Counted from the first letter of the stretch, positions 16,042 through 24,343 are shown. The stretch is 36,427 nucleotides of DNA from Ramlibacter sp. (GCA_029237735.1 JAQZBU010000028.1:1-36427); one strand, 5' to 3'. Notes: a model not told the origin generated them from the sequence alone. A program made the numbers and translations.

Positions 16042-16327
16042 CACCCATGCAAGACGCCCCGTCCCATCATGCGCACCCCTGCGACCCTCTGCACGGCTTG
16101 ACGCTTGAGGCCATCGTTCGAGCCCTGGAACGGCATTACGGGTGGGCCGAGCTGGCGGTGCGGATCCCGGTCCGCTGCTTCACGCACGATCCAAGCGTCA
16201 ACTCAAGCCTAAAGTTTCTTCGCAAAACACCCTGGGCGCGTGAGAAAGTGGAAGGGCTCTACCTATTCATGCTGCGAGAACAGAAGCGGGGCAACGGTGG
16301 TTGAGCGCCCCTGAGGACGTCTGCTTC
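16042..16327 (+). repeat. Direct repeat, right copy (VF530 gene plus tail)
   Basis: This is the second copy of the segment at 5706-5991, in the same orientation. The two bound a 10.3 kb block with the ABC importer, TetR regulator and CoA/dehydrogenase genes. Homologous recombination between them would delete the whole block as a circle and leave one copy. Confidence 0.85.
16047..16304 (+). CDS. VF530/DUF2132 family DNA-binding protein, copy 2
   Basis: The 85-residue product has the same VF530 core as copy 1 at 5711 (DPLHGLTLEAIVRALERHYGW, then SSLKFLRKTPWAR and VEGLYLFML). It follows the enoyl-reductase-like gene by 16 bases and could be on the same transcript. Because both copies keep an intact frame and most base changes are silent or mild, both seem to be under selection or the duplication is recent. 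Confidence 0.9.
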   Translation: MQDAPSHHAHPCDPLHGLTLEAIVRALERHYGWAELAVRIPVRCFTHDPSVNSSLKFLRKTPWAREKVEGLYLFMLREQKRGNGG

Positions 16328-16364
16328 CGACCCTGAGCGGTCAGACGGTAACTCGGATTCAATG

Positions 16365-16380
16365 GCGGAAAGCGGACTTC
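16365..16380 (+). repeat. Dispersed intergenic repeat copy
   Basis: GCGGAAAGCGGACTTC resembles CCGAAAGCGGACATC at 5995-6009. Both follow a VF530 gene, but they lie at different distances and outside the near-identical segment, so they are separate insertions or decayed partners. The rest of 16328-16466 shows nothing recognisable. Confidence 0.5.
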
Positions 16381-16466
16381 GAGCGGTCTTTGTCATGACA
16401 TCGGCACGTAACGCGAGCTTTCAAGGCGTTGGCGAGGCGGCGTGCATTGTCACTGCGGCGCGCGCC

Positions 16467-16937
16467 TCACTGCGTAGGAGCCGGTATCGGGAAAATGCTC
16501 ATCACCCGCCAAGCGCCGCCTGACTTGACCAGCACTTGGTTCAGCAGGAACCGCGTCGCCTGCGGAGACTGGTTCGGCGCGCCGATGGTGAACTGCACCG
16601 CTGCGTGCAGCTGTGCGACGCTGTCCGACATCGGCACCACGCGCACGCTGGTTGGATCGGGGTCGAGCCGCCATGTGCCCTCGTAGAGCTTCGCGAAGCG
16701 CTGCAACGCGGCGTCGCGACCCCAGACCGCGGTGCCGCGCGTGATCCAAAGGAACTGCGGCGAGTCGGCTAGCAGCGCCTCTAGGGCCTTCGCGTCGTGC
16801 GCGTTCTGTACCTGTACAAAGCGATCGAAGGCGGCGCGAACCTCGTCGTCGGTGGACGCGTGGGCGACCTCTACGGCCAAGGCGGCAGCGAACGCGGCGA
16901 CGAGCGAGAGGACGGCTTGGCGAGCGGATGGGGGCAT
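16467..16937 (-). CDS. Secreted NTF2-like (SnoaL/DUF4440-type) protein
   Basis: The 156-residue protein starts with a signal peptide (MPPSARQAVLSLVAAFAAAL, then AVEVAHAS) and continues with an NTF2-like cone fold: DEVRAAFDRFVQVQNAHDAKALEALLADSPQFLWITRGTA, an acidic/aromatic middle, and FLLNQVLVKSGGAWRVMSI. AGGAGA precedes the ATG at 16937. Such proteins are small periplasmic ligand-binding or hydrolase-like factors; no active site is clear. It is divergent from the CadC-like regulator gene, and the pair shares the control region 16938-17066. Confidence 0.85.
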   Translation of the reverse strand: MPPSARQAVLSLVAAFAAALAVEVAHASTDDEVRAAFDRFVQVQNAHDAKALEALLADSPQFLWITRGTAVWGRDAALQRFAKLYEGTWRLDPDPTSVRVVPMSDSVAQLHAAVQFTIGAPNQSPQATRFLLNQVLVKSGGAWRVMSIFPIPAPTQ

Positions 16938-16989
16938 GATGGTCTCCTTCGATACGATGAGCGCCGGCGGTGTGCCGGTTGTGGGAAGA

Positions 16990-17043
16990 TTCGCAGCGTG
17001 CTTGGCGAAAGTCCCTGCGAAATGGCTGTCTTTCGCCTGCGAA
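16990..17043. promoter_or_regulatory. Candidate operator repeats between NTF2-like gene and CadC-like regulator
   Basis: TTCGCAG (16990-16996) is matched in inverted orientation by CTGCGAA at 17015-17021, and CCTGCGAA occurs twice on the forward strand (17014-17021 and 17036-17043, 22 bases apart start to start). Two-turn spacing of direct repeats is typical for OmpR/CadC-type winged-helix proteins. This is a weak, purely sequence-based proposal. Confidence 0.35.
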
Positions 17044-17066
17044 TTGCCTAACTAAAGCTGAACAGG

Positions 17067-18941
17067 ATGAAAGGCCACGAGAGCGCGGTTTATCGCTTCG
17101 GCCCGTTCTTGCTGGTGCCGAGCGAACGCATGCTGCTGCACGACGGCGCCCCGGTCGCGCTAGCGGGCAAAGCGTTCGACCTGCTCGTCGTGCTGGTCAG
17201 CCAAGCCGGCCACCTGGTGACGAAGGATGAGTTGCTCCGACGTGTCTGGCCGGGCTTGGTTGTCGAGGAGGTCAACCTGAGCGTCAACATGTCGGCAATT
17301 CGCAAGGCGCTTGCCTCCTCGCCGAACACCGCCGAATGGATCGAGACCGTGTCGCGCCAGGGATACCGGTTCAAGGCGCCGGTTGAGATCGACGATGCTG
17401 CGACGTTGGACCCGGCGCGGTTGCGCGGCATCCCAACGCCCACGCCGCCTGAGGCACCGTCGGCTGCCGCAGCGAAGCGCACAGGCCGGCGGCCGGCGTT
17501 GCTGTCGCTTGGCGCGCTGGCGCTTGGGCTCGCGGGGTGGCTCGGCTGGCTTGCGCTGCGCCACGCGCCACCGTACGCAGCGGTGGCGGTTCTGCCCTTC
17601 GCGGCGGACACGCCGGCTAACTCGAATCTGGCCGACGGAATCGCCGAGGAGACGATTAACGCGCTCACGCGTCTGCCGGACTTGCGCGTCGCGCCGCGCG
17701 CGTCGGCATTCCGCTTTCGCGGCGCCGACCCGCTGGAAGCCGGCCGCCGGCTCGAGGCGCCGGCCGTCGTCACCGGATCGCTCGCGCGCAGCGGCGAACG
17801 GTTGACGTTGCAGGTCGAGTTGGTCGACGTCGCGCGCGCCGCGCAGGTCTGGGGTTACCGTTACAACGTTGCGCTTGCCGAGTTGCCGCAATTGCAAGGA
17901 CTACTGATCGACGACTTGGCTCACTCGCTGCGGGTGCACTCCGCTGCAGGCGACACGAAGCACGTCGGGCAGGACCCGACCCGAAACAGCGACGCCTACC
18001 AGGCGTACTTGCAAGGGCGCTTTCTATGGAACCAGCGCTCGGAGCAGTCGCTCAGGCGCGCGATCGAGCATTTCCGCCGTGCTATCGAGCTTGACCCGTC
18101 GTTTGCGCTGGCTTACGCGGCGTTAGCCGACGCCTACACGACGCTGGGATATCTGAGCTACGACGCGCCCACCGCGACGTTCGCGATTGCTCGGCCGTAC
18201 GCGCTGAAGGCGATTGAACTCGACCCGTCGCTTTCGCAGGCGCACGCATCACTCGCGTACATCCGGTTCTATTTCGACTGGGATTGGGCCGGCGCGGGCG
18301 AAGCATTCCGCCGCGCCATCGCGCTCAACCCGAACGACCCGGTCGCACATCAATGGCATGCGGTTTATCTTCTGGCGGCCGGACGGCCTGGCGACGCGAT
18401 GCATGAGATTCGCACCGCGCAGCGGCTCGACCCGCTGTCGCTCGCGATCAACACCGACGTCGGCTTTCACCATTACTACAACGGCCGCTATGCGGAGGCG
18501 ATCGCGCAGTTGCAGTCCGTGCTCGGCATGAACAGGGACTTCGGCCTCGCGCATCTGTGGCTCGCGCGTTCATATCTCGAGGCTGGCCGCCTGGACGATT
18601 CGCTGGCCGAGACCGCCAGCGCCGAAGCCGTCGCGCCCCAATGGCCCGTGCTGGTTGCCGCGCGTGGCTACACGCTTGGCGTCATGGGGCGCGCTATCGA
18701 AGCGCGCGCAGTGCGCGACGAGATGGAACAGCAATCGGGACAGCGCTTCGTCACCTCATACGGCGTAGCGCTCGTGCACGCCGGGCTGGGCGAGAAGAAG
18801 CAGGCGTTCGCCTGGCTTAACAAGGCGTTCGCCGAGCGTTCACATTGGCTGGTGTGGCTGCGCCTCGACCCACGCTGGAAGACGCTTCGCGGCGACCCTC
18901 GCTTTGCAGCGCTCGTCGAGCAGATGAAGTACCCGGGTTGA
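17067..18941 (+). CDS. CadC-like membrane-integrated winged-helix regulator with TPR sensor
   Basis: The 624-residue protein has an OmpR/PhoB-type winged helix (residues 8-104, with LTKDELL-like VTKDELLRRVWPG and ETVSRQGYRFKAPV), a linker, one transmembrane segment (about 145-164, LLSLGALALGLAGWLGWLAL) and a periplasmic part. That part first has the FAADTPANSNLADGIAEETINALTRLPDLRV domain known from adenylate cyclase/CadC-like sensors, then about six TPRs (AIEHFRRAIELDPSFALAYAALADAY and relatives). One-component regulators of this kind bind DNA from the membrane in response to an external signal. It is divergent from the NTF2-like secreted protein, its likely target. The ATG at 17067 has AACAGG just upstream. 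Confidence 0.92.
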   Translation: MKGHESAVYRFGPFLLVPSERMLLHDGAPVALAGKAFDLLVVLVSQAGHLVTKDELLRRVWPGLVVEEVNLSVNMSAIRKALASSPNTAEWIETVSRQGYRFKAPVEIDDAATLDPARLRGIPTPTPPEAPSAAAAKRTGRRPALLSLGALALGLAGWLGWLALRHAPPYAAVAVLPFAADTPANSNLADGIAEETINALTRLPDLRVAPRASAFRFRGADPLEAGRRLEAPAVVTGSLARSGERLTLQVELVDVARAAQVWGYRYNVALAELPQLQGLLIDDLAHSLRVHSAAGDTKHVGQDPTRNSDAYQAYLQGRFLWNQRSEQSLRRAIEHFRRAIELDPSFALAYAALADAYTTLGYLSYDAPTATFAIARPYALKAIELDPSLSQAHASLAYIRFYFDWDWAGAGEAFRRAIALNPNDPVAHQWHAVYLLAAGRPGDAMHEIRTAQRLDPLSLAINTDVGFHHYYNGRYAEAIAQLQSVLGMNRDFGLAHLWLARSYLEAGRLDDSLAETASAEAVAPQWPVLVAARGYTLGVMGRAIEARAVRDEMEQQSGQRFVTSYGVALVHAGLGEKKQAFAWLNKAFAERSHWLVWLRLDPRWKTLRGDPRFAALVEQMKYPG

Positions 18942-19048
18942 TGCAGTGCAGGTTGAGGACTCGCTACGCCTCCCCAGAAATACCCATAGCTGCCTATCAG
19001 GAACAGGACATGGCCGGAAATGGACATCCTGCGGATCCCAGGGCTGAC

Positions 19049-20107
19049 CTACATTCGCGACCGCTCTGCATTGAATGTCGCTGCGTCATCGCGCGACCTC
19101 TCTGATATGGAAGTTACGCGTATGAGCAGTGCATCGAGCCTAGACAGGACCTCCCGCCGATCTGCGGCATCGACTTCCACTTCCATCGAATGTAGTTCTT
19201 TGGCGGCGAGATCAAGGTGATTGAGTCGCGCCTCCGCTTCAGCGCGATAGAGCTGCTCCCGAGAGCCTCCAAGCCCGCCCACCGCTATAGCGAGATCCCG
19301 GCGAGCTCTCGCTGCGGTTGCGGTCCGCTCTTTCGCGCGACCGATTTCTTCGCGTATCTGCGTTGTCAACCGCGAAAATTCCCGATCTGTCGAGGCCAAA
19401 TGCTCCTGTAATCGAATCGACCAAGACCAAACCACCACGTCCCCTTCATCGCCATCGGGTTCGCCCGCCGTTACGACCTGCAGTTCGTTCCCGTAAGCAT
19501 CACGGTATTTAAACCTGCAGTACGCTAGACCAGTGGGGCACGCGTCGACAAGCTCGTGATAGCCTCTCCTCCACATCAGCGGGCCGTTGCCGGAGCGAAC
19601 CCGTTCGTCATCCTTGTACGACCAGTGGTTGTAGACCGGCTGCCACCCAAACTTTAGAAGGCGTTCGCGGGCAGCTGCCAATGGCTCGCCCGCGATACGG
19701 GGCACCGGCAGATGCTGAGTCGTGCTCGGCTGCGGGTACACGTCATCTTCCTCGCTTCCGTTGAGCGACCGGAGGGTCTCCGCCTCGGCTTCCACCTTCC
19801 AGCGTCGGAGCCGAGATACGGAAAATGCGTCCACGTCTGAGTCGACAAGCTTCGCGCAGGTCTGACACAGCCAAATCGCATTATCGATTGAGGCTCTATC
19901 ATCTGCCGCCTGCCTGCCGTCGAACCGGGGCCCGCCTACTGACGCAGCAGCAATGTGAGCAGCCACGCCGACATTCACAGTTCGTGTGGGCTGGACGTGA
20001 GGCCCGATAGTCACGGAGCGACAGTTTGGGTTCGAGCACCGATATGCCACGCGCTTTGCAAGCGCTTCCTTGATACTCGATCCAAAGTCATCTCGCGCCA
20101 CGTCCAT
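19049..20107 (-). CDS. HNH-nuclease-like domain protein with unusual C-terminal half
   Basis: With a start at M20107 the protein has 352 residues. Residues 20-91 form an HNH-type module: YRCSNPNC (C24, C29), AAHIAAAS (H51), SIDNAIWLCQTCAKLVDSD (N76, C81, C84, with D89 at the usual final metal position). A linker follows, then residues 138-216 (EPLAAARERLLKFGWQPVYNH, RGYHELVDAC, CRFKYRDAYGNELQVVT), which from memory resemble a small domain of secreted hypothetical proteins. The end (230-345) is charged and helical, probably coiled coil. Longer starts at 20233 or 20392 are open, but none has a clear ribosome site and the family-like part begins at MDVARDDFGSSIKEAL. This type of HNH module recurs in phage-defence islands; a role here is inference. 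Confidence 0.7.
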   Translation of the reverse strand: MDVARDDFGSSIKEALAKRVAYRCSNPNCRSVTIGPHVQPTRTVNVGVAAHIAAASVGGPRFDGRQAADDRASIDNAIWLCQTCAKLVDSDVDAFSVSRLRRWKVEAEAETLRSLNGSEEDDVYPQPSTTQHLPVPRIAGEPLAAARERLLKFGWQPVYNHWSYKDDERVRSGNGPLMWRRGYHELVDACPTGLAYCRFKYRDAYGNELQVVTAGEPDGDEGDVVVWSWSIRLQEHLASTDREFSRLTTQIREEIGRAKERTATAARARRDLAIAVGGLGGSREQLYRAEAEARLNHLDLAAKELHSMEVEVDAADRREVLSRLDALLIRVTSISERSRDDAATFNAERSRM

Positions 20108-20390
20108 CTGCCAATCAGCCAGGTGATGAGCTGCATTTTGCGCGATTTTCGCTTCCGACCCACTCCAGACATTCAACAGTTTGAGCGAGCTTCCCGAATG
20201 CCGATATCCGGCCGCACCTTTGAAATCTAGCATGACGGCGTGGTTAAACCAGGATGGCCGGCGTGGCGCCGCTATCGACACTCGTTGCCGCGCTGGGTCC
20301 GCAATGAACGTGTTACCGCCCGCAACCTGACTCGCCAACACGCTTCCGCAGTGATACAACTTCCGCCTGTCCTTTGCGGAGGGCTCTCCC

Positions 20391-21713
20391 ATGCCAGTCG
20401 ATCGCTACGGGTACGAATTGACTACGACCTCGGAAGCCGCTGCCAGCCACTGGGTCGAAGGCTCCGATAGATTCCTCGCCGCTGAGGGCTGTGTGCTGGA
20501 TGCCTTCGACCGATCGGTTGCCGCAGACGCGGACTTTGCGCTCGGACACGCTGGGCGTGCCCGCATCCTGACCGTCCTGGGATCGACCAAAGAAGCACGT
20601 GCGGCCGCGGACCGTGCGGTAAAGCTCGGGGCCAACGCGACGAAACGGGAGCGATCGCAAATCGAAGCGGTCGCCGCCATCGCGTACGGCGATGCAGCCG
20701 GTGCGCTCGAACGCATCCGCGCGCACGTGGCGCTGTACCCGCGCGATGCGTTCGCCCTGCAGCCCGCAACCAATGTGTTCGGCCTGATCGGGCTGAGCGG
20801 GCGCATTGACCGGGAGCTCGAGGCATTCAACCTGCTGGCGCCGCTGGCGGGCGAGTACGGAGACGACTGGTGGTACCTGAGTACGCTGGGCTTCTGGCAT
20901 ACCGAACTGGGACGAGTCGAGCAGGGACTGGAACTCAATCTGCGCTCCATCGAGTCCTGTCCCCGCAACGGCAACGCGGCGCATGGCCTCGCACATGCAT
21001 GGCACGAACTTGGCGAAGACGACGCTGGCATCGATTTCCTCGATCGTTTTCTCGCGCCATGTCCGCGCGATTCCACTTTGCATTGCCATCTCTCGTGGCA
21101 CCTGGCCCTGGTCTCGCTGCGCAAGGGGAATCCCCAGCGCATGTGGGATGTCTACCGCGACGCGATCGATCCGCGCTCGAGTGCCCAGGCTCCGCCCATG
21201 AACACGGCCACCGACGCGGTATCCCTGCTGTGGCATGCAGCACTGCATGGTCAGGATGTGGCGGCAGAGCGTTGGAACAGGGCTTCGGCGTTCGTGCGCG
21301 AGCGGTTGCCCTCGCCAGGCAGCGGCTTCCTGGAAGTACACCGGGCGCTGGCGTATGCCATGGCAGGCGATCCGACGGGACTCGAATCGATGGTGTCCGC
21401 CATGCGCGATGCGGATGCGGCAGGCAAACTGCCGTGGGGTGCGGTCACGCCCGACGCCATCCAGGGACTCGCGTCGTTTGCGCTCGGTGACGACAAGCGT
21501 GCGATCCACCTGCTCGCACCCCGCCTGGACGAGTTCGTGCGCATCGGCGGCAGTCATGCCCAGAGAGACCTCTTCAAGCACACCCTGATCGCCGCTTACC
21601 TGCGCGACGGGCGACTGGACGATGCGCGCGCGACGGCTGAGCGCACCCCGTGGCGGTCGGAGCGCGGGGCACGGGTGCTGATCGAACGCGCACGGGGGCT
21701 CAACAGCGCCTGA
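20391..21713 (+). CDS. TPR protein of the TTC38 type
   Basis: The 440-residue protein has no signal peptide and consists of helical repeats matching the TTC38 layout: an N-terminal AFDRSVAADADFALGHAGRARIL repeat, the central GNAAHGLAHAWHELGEDDAGIDFL block and HCHLSWHLALVSLRKGNPQRM. GGAGGG stands seven bases before the ATG. TTC38 homologues occur widely in bacteria and animals, but their biochemical role is unknown. The ATG coincides with the CAT of the longest possible start of the opposite-strand HNH gene, so a shared divergent control region exists only if that gene starts further in, as I propose. Confidence 0.85.
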   Translation: MPVDRYGYELTTTSEAAASHWVEGSDRFLAAEGCVLDAFDRSVAADADFALGHAGRARILTVLGSTKEARAAADRAVKLGANATKRERSQIEAVAAIAYGDAAGALERIRAHVALYPRDAFALQPATNVFGLIGLSGRIDRELEAFNLLAPLAGEYGDDWWYLSTLGFWHTELGRVEQGLELNLRSIESCPRNGNAAHGLAHAWHELGEDDAGIDFLDRFLAPCPRDSTLHCHLSWHLALVSLRKGNPQRMWDVYRDAIDPRSSAQAPPMNTATDAVSLLWHAALHGQDVAAERWNRASAFVRERLPSPGSGFLEVHRALAYAMAGDPTGLESMVSAMRDADAAGKLPWGAVTPDAIQGLASFALGDDKRAIHLLAPRLDEFVRIGGSHAQRDLFKHTLIAAYLRDGRLDDARATAERTPWRSERGARVLIERARGLNSA

Positions 21714-21794
21714 GGATGTCATCACCGGCATTGGAACGGGTTTCGATAGACCCTAAAACTTGTCGCGGGCGTTCATACGAGCCAATGTAGCAGT

Positions 21795-21814
21795 GGAACG
21801 TCTGCTTTCGACGG
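21795..21814 (-). repeat. Dispersed intergenic repeat copy (reverse)
   Basis: On the reverse strand the sequence CCGTCGAAAGCAGACGTTCC matches the CCGAAAGCGGACATC family. It lies just past the end of the IS30 remnant. Confidence 0.5.
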
Positions 21815-21819
21815 CGGAT

Positions 21820-22080
21820 TCAACCGGTCGACGCAACACATTCGTCGAACATCTCAGCTGGCGTCCTGTAGCCCAAGGTCTTCCTCGGACGCTCCTTGGT
21901 GCCGCGCTGCCATGGGCTCTGAGGATCACAGAAGTACACCTTGATGTCCGTGGCCAGCGTGAAGCGTTTGTGGGCTGCCAACTCCTTGCCGCGGTCCCAA
22001 GTGAGTGACTTATAGAGCTCCTGCGGCAACTTTCCATAGCGGCGGGACAGGGTCTCTGCTCGTCGCGCATGCGGATATTG
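21820..22080 (-). pseudogene. IS30-family transposase remnant, C-terminal part with internal deletion
   Basis: The reverse strand reads [25 protein letters not shown] sequence, then [20 protein letters not shown], which is the DDE catalytic region of IS30-family transposases, and ends with the typical CVASTG and stop at 21820. After SPWQRG the frame jumps to [16 protein letters not shown]. About 35 residues normally found there, including the segment with the last catalytic glutamate, are missing. The N-terminal DNA-binding half is also absent and I find no clear terminal inverted repeats. The element is dead. Bases 22081-22218 hold nothing else I recognise. Confidence 0.8.
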
Positions 22081-22218
22081 ACGTCAGCTTTCGTCTGAGC
22101 TGTATGAAACGCTCGGCAGGAGGGCGGCCCAGCCGAGCGAGTTCGCGGCCGGTCACACGCTGCGTCAAACGCCAGGCGGCGATCCTTGAAGCTCCATCAA
22201 CCTTTGCAGGAGCCATCC

Positions 22219-22494
22219 ATGCCCAAATACGTCATCGAGCGCGAGATTCCCCAAGCCGGTGCGCTCAAACCAGCGGAACTGCAGGCCATCTCCGCCAAGT
22301 CGTGCGGCGTGCTGCGCGATATGGGACCCGGCGTCCAATGGGTCCACAGTTACGTCGCCGGCGACAAGATCTACTGCGTGTACCACGCCGATTCCGAACA
22401 GCTGGTGCGAGAGCACGCACAGCGCGGCGGGTTTCCGGCCAACAGCGTGTCGCGCGTGAGTGCCATCATCGACCCCACCACGGCGGAAGCTTGA
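22219..22494 (+). CDS. DUF4242 (SCO4226-like nickel-binding) family protein
   Basis: The 91-residue protein starts MPKYVIEREIPQAGALKPAEL and continues with SYVAGDKIYCVYHADSEQLVREHAQRGGFPANSVSRV, the standard DUF4242 pattern. A Streptomyces member (SCO4226) binds nickel; many others have no known role. The ATG at 22219 has AGGAG seven bases upstream, which decides the start against an in-frame upstream codon. The gene lies 41 bases before a BTAD/SARP-like regulator gene on the same strand, and the two probably form an operon. No signal peptide is present. Confidence 0.88.
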   Translation: MPKYVIEREIPQAGALKPAELQAISAKSCGVLRDMGPGVQWVHSYVAGDKIYCVYHADSEQLVREHAQRGGFPANSVSRVSAIIDPTTAEA

Positions 22495-22535
22495 GGTCCA
22501 TTGCCAGCATGCGGATGCCCAGCCATACTGGTTAG

Positions 22536-24308
22536 GTGTTGCTCGAGATCCACCTGCTGGGCGTGCCGCGCGTCGTGCGCGATGGTCAGCCCGCGTCGGC
22601 GCCCCGCGGGCACAAGCCCTGGGGGCTGCTGGCATGGCTGCTGTGCGGCACGCCGACGTCCAGCCGGTCCCACCTGGCGGCGCAGCTTTTCGAAAACGCC
22701 GAGGACCCCTTGGCAGCGCTGCGCTGGAACCTCTCTGAACTGCGCCGCCTGCTCGGCGGCGTCGATCTGGGCGGCGACGCGCTCAGCCTGAGCCTGCCAC
22801 CGCAAACGCTGGTGGATGTGCATGTGCTGAGCCGCCCGTGCGGGCCCGACGGATTGGCGCTGCCGGGCCTGGGGCGCGAACTGCTGGAAGGCATGCGCTT
22901 CGATGGAGCCCCCGCGTTCGCTGCCTGGCTGGATTCGCAGCGGCGCCGCTTTGGCGCGTCCAGCGAAGCATTGATGCGCGAGGCCGCGCTCGCGCGACTG
23001 GGTTCCGGATCTGCAAATGAGGCCGCCGAGATCGCTGCGCGGCTGGTGCAACTCAATCCCCTGGACGAGCATCACCAGGCGTTACTCGTGCGCAGCCTGG
23101 CCGCCGCTGGCAAGGGCGTCGCGGCAGCGCGGCAGGTGGCCGCCTGCACCGAACTGTTCCGCAAGGAGCTTGGCATCAAGCCCGGCTCGGTCCTGGCCGC
23201 AGCCGCCGCTACGACAACGTCCAATGCGGTCGGACGCCCGGCCAATGGTCGCGCTGCGGCACAGGCGCAGCTCGAGGCCGGAGAAGCCGCCGTGCGCGCC
23301 GGAGCCCACGAGGCCGGGCTCGAGTGCCTGCGCCGCGCGGCCAGTGAAGCCGACGCCTTGGGCGATCTGGGGCTGCGCGTACGGGCCCGGCTGGCGCTTG
23401 GCGGCGCCCTGGTTCATGCGGCCAAGGGCCGTGACGAGGAGGGCGTGGTCGCGTTGCACGAGGCGCTGGCGATTGCCGAGCCTGCCGGCATGCCGGAGGC
23501 GGCGACGGCCTGTCGCGAACTGGGCTATACGGAGTTTCTGGCGGGCCGGTACGAACGGGCCATCGTGTGGTTGGATCGCGCCCGTTCGCTGGCCGGCGAA
23601 GACGCGACGGAGCGCTCGGCGATCGACACCGTCCATGGCGCCGCGCTCAGCGACACGGCGCACTACGCCCCGGCCGAGGCCATGCTGCTGGGCGCGGTGT
23701 CGCTGGCCGAGCAAGGCGCGCAGACGCGTCAACTGGCCTACGCGCTCTCCATGCTCGGGCGCGTGTACCTGCTGCGCGGTGACCTCGATCGTGCCGCCGC
23801 GACTCTCGACCGCTCGATGAGCCTGGCGCGAACGGCGTGGACCGCGTTCGTTCCCTGGCCGCAAGCCTTGCGCGCCGAAGTGGATCTGAAACGCGGCGAT
23901 ATCGATCGCGCCTCGGAGGGCTTCGAGCAGGCCTTTGCGCTCGGCTGCCAGCTTGGCGATGCGTGCTGGAAATCGGCCGCCGGGCGCGGGAGGGGGCTGG
24001 TGGCGCGCGCGCGGGGCCAGTCGGCGCAAGCAACAGAGATGCTCTTGGAGGCGGTCGCGACGTGCGCGCGCGAGTCCGACGCCTACCAGTGGGCCCGGGT
24101 CAATGCGCTGGCGTCGCTCTGCGAGGTCGCGGTGCCACAACGGCTCCCACAGGCGCGCGGCTGGGTGGACGAGTTGCTGATGCTGGCATCGCGGGCCGAC
24201 ATGCGCGAGCTCGTCGCGCTGGCCCACCGCCACGCGTCAACATTGGGAGATCGAGGCGGCGCACTTGCGGCGCAGGCCCTGTTCGACGAGATCCTGCAGG
24301 GACCGTAG
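22536..24308 (+). CDS. BTAD/SARP-like transcriptional regulator with TPR domain
   Basis: The 590-residue protein begins with a degenerate OmpR-type winged helix (LLEIHLLGVPRVVRDGQPAS to LRWNLSELRRLLGG) followed by a bacterial transcriptional activator domain (ARLVQLNPLDEHHQALLVRSLAAAGK, TELFRKELGIKPGS near residue 210). The rest is TPR-like helices (GYTEFLAGRYERAIVWLDRARSL, YALSMLGRVYLLRGDLDRAAATLDRSM). Unlike SARPs of actinomycetes it is proteobacterial and follows a DUF4242 gene. The start is a GTG at 22536 with only weak ribosome-site support; a TTG three bases later is possible. It has no membrane segment, so the signal should be cytoplasmic. Confidence 0.85.
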   Translation: MLLEIHLLGVPRVVRDGQPASAPRGHKPWGLLAWLLCGTPTSSRSHLAAQLFENAEDPLAALRWNLSELRRLLGGVDLGGDALSLSLPPQTLVDVHVLSRPCGPDGLALPGLGRELLEGMRFDGAPAFAAWLDSQRRRFGASSEALMREAALARLGSGSANEAAEIAARLVQLNPLDEHHQALLVRSLAAAGKGVAAARQVAACTELFRKELGIKPGSVLAAAAATTTSNAVGRPANGRAAAQAQLEAGEAAVRAGAHEAGLECLRRAASEADALGDLGLRVRARLALGGALVHAAKGRDEEGVVALHEALAIAEPAGMPEAATACRELGYTEFLAGRYERAIVWLDRARSLAGEDATERSAIDTVHGAALSDTAHYAPAEAMLLGAVSLAEQGAQTRQLAYALSMLGRVYLLRGDLDRAAATLDRSMSLARTAWTAFVPWPQALRAEVDLKRGDIDRASEGFEQAFALGCQLGDACWKSAAGRGRGLVARARGQSAQATEMLLEAVATCARESDAYQWARVNALASLCEVAVPQRLPQARGWVDELLMLASRADMRELVALAHRHASTLGDRGGALAAQALFDEILQGP

Positions 24309-24312
24309 CGGA

Positions 24313-24343
24313 AGGATGTCCGCTTGTGGCCGAAAGCAGTCCT
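24313..24343. repeat. Dispersed repeat, inverted pair
   Basis: ATGTCCGCTT (24316-24325) and CCGAAAGCAGTCC (24330-24342) are opposite-orientation copies of the CCGAAAGCGGACATC element. Together they can form an imperfect hairpin just past the stop of the BTAD-like gene. This gap (24309-24453) shows nothing else. Confidence 0.5.

Noticed and set aside
5181..20107. IscB/HEARO-type system made of the structured RNA and the HNH protein
   Set aside because: The two are 14 kb apart and unrelated in orientation, and the HNH protein lacks the RuvC parts and arginine-rich bridge of IscB.
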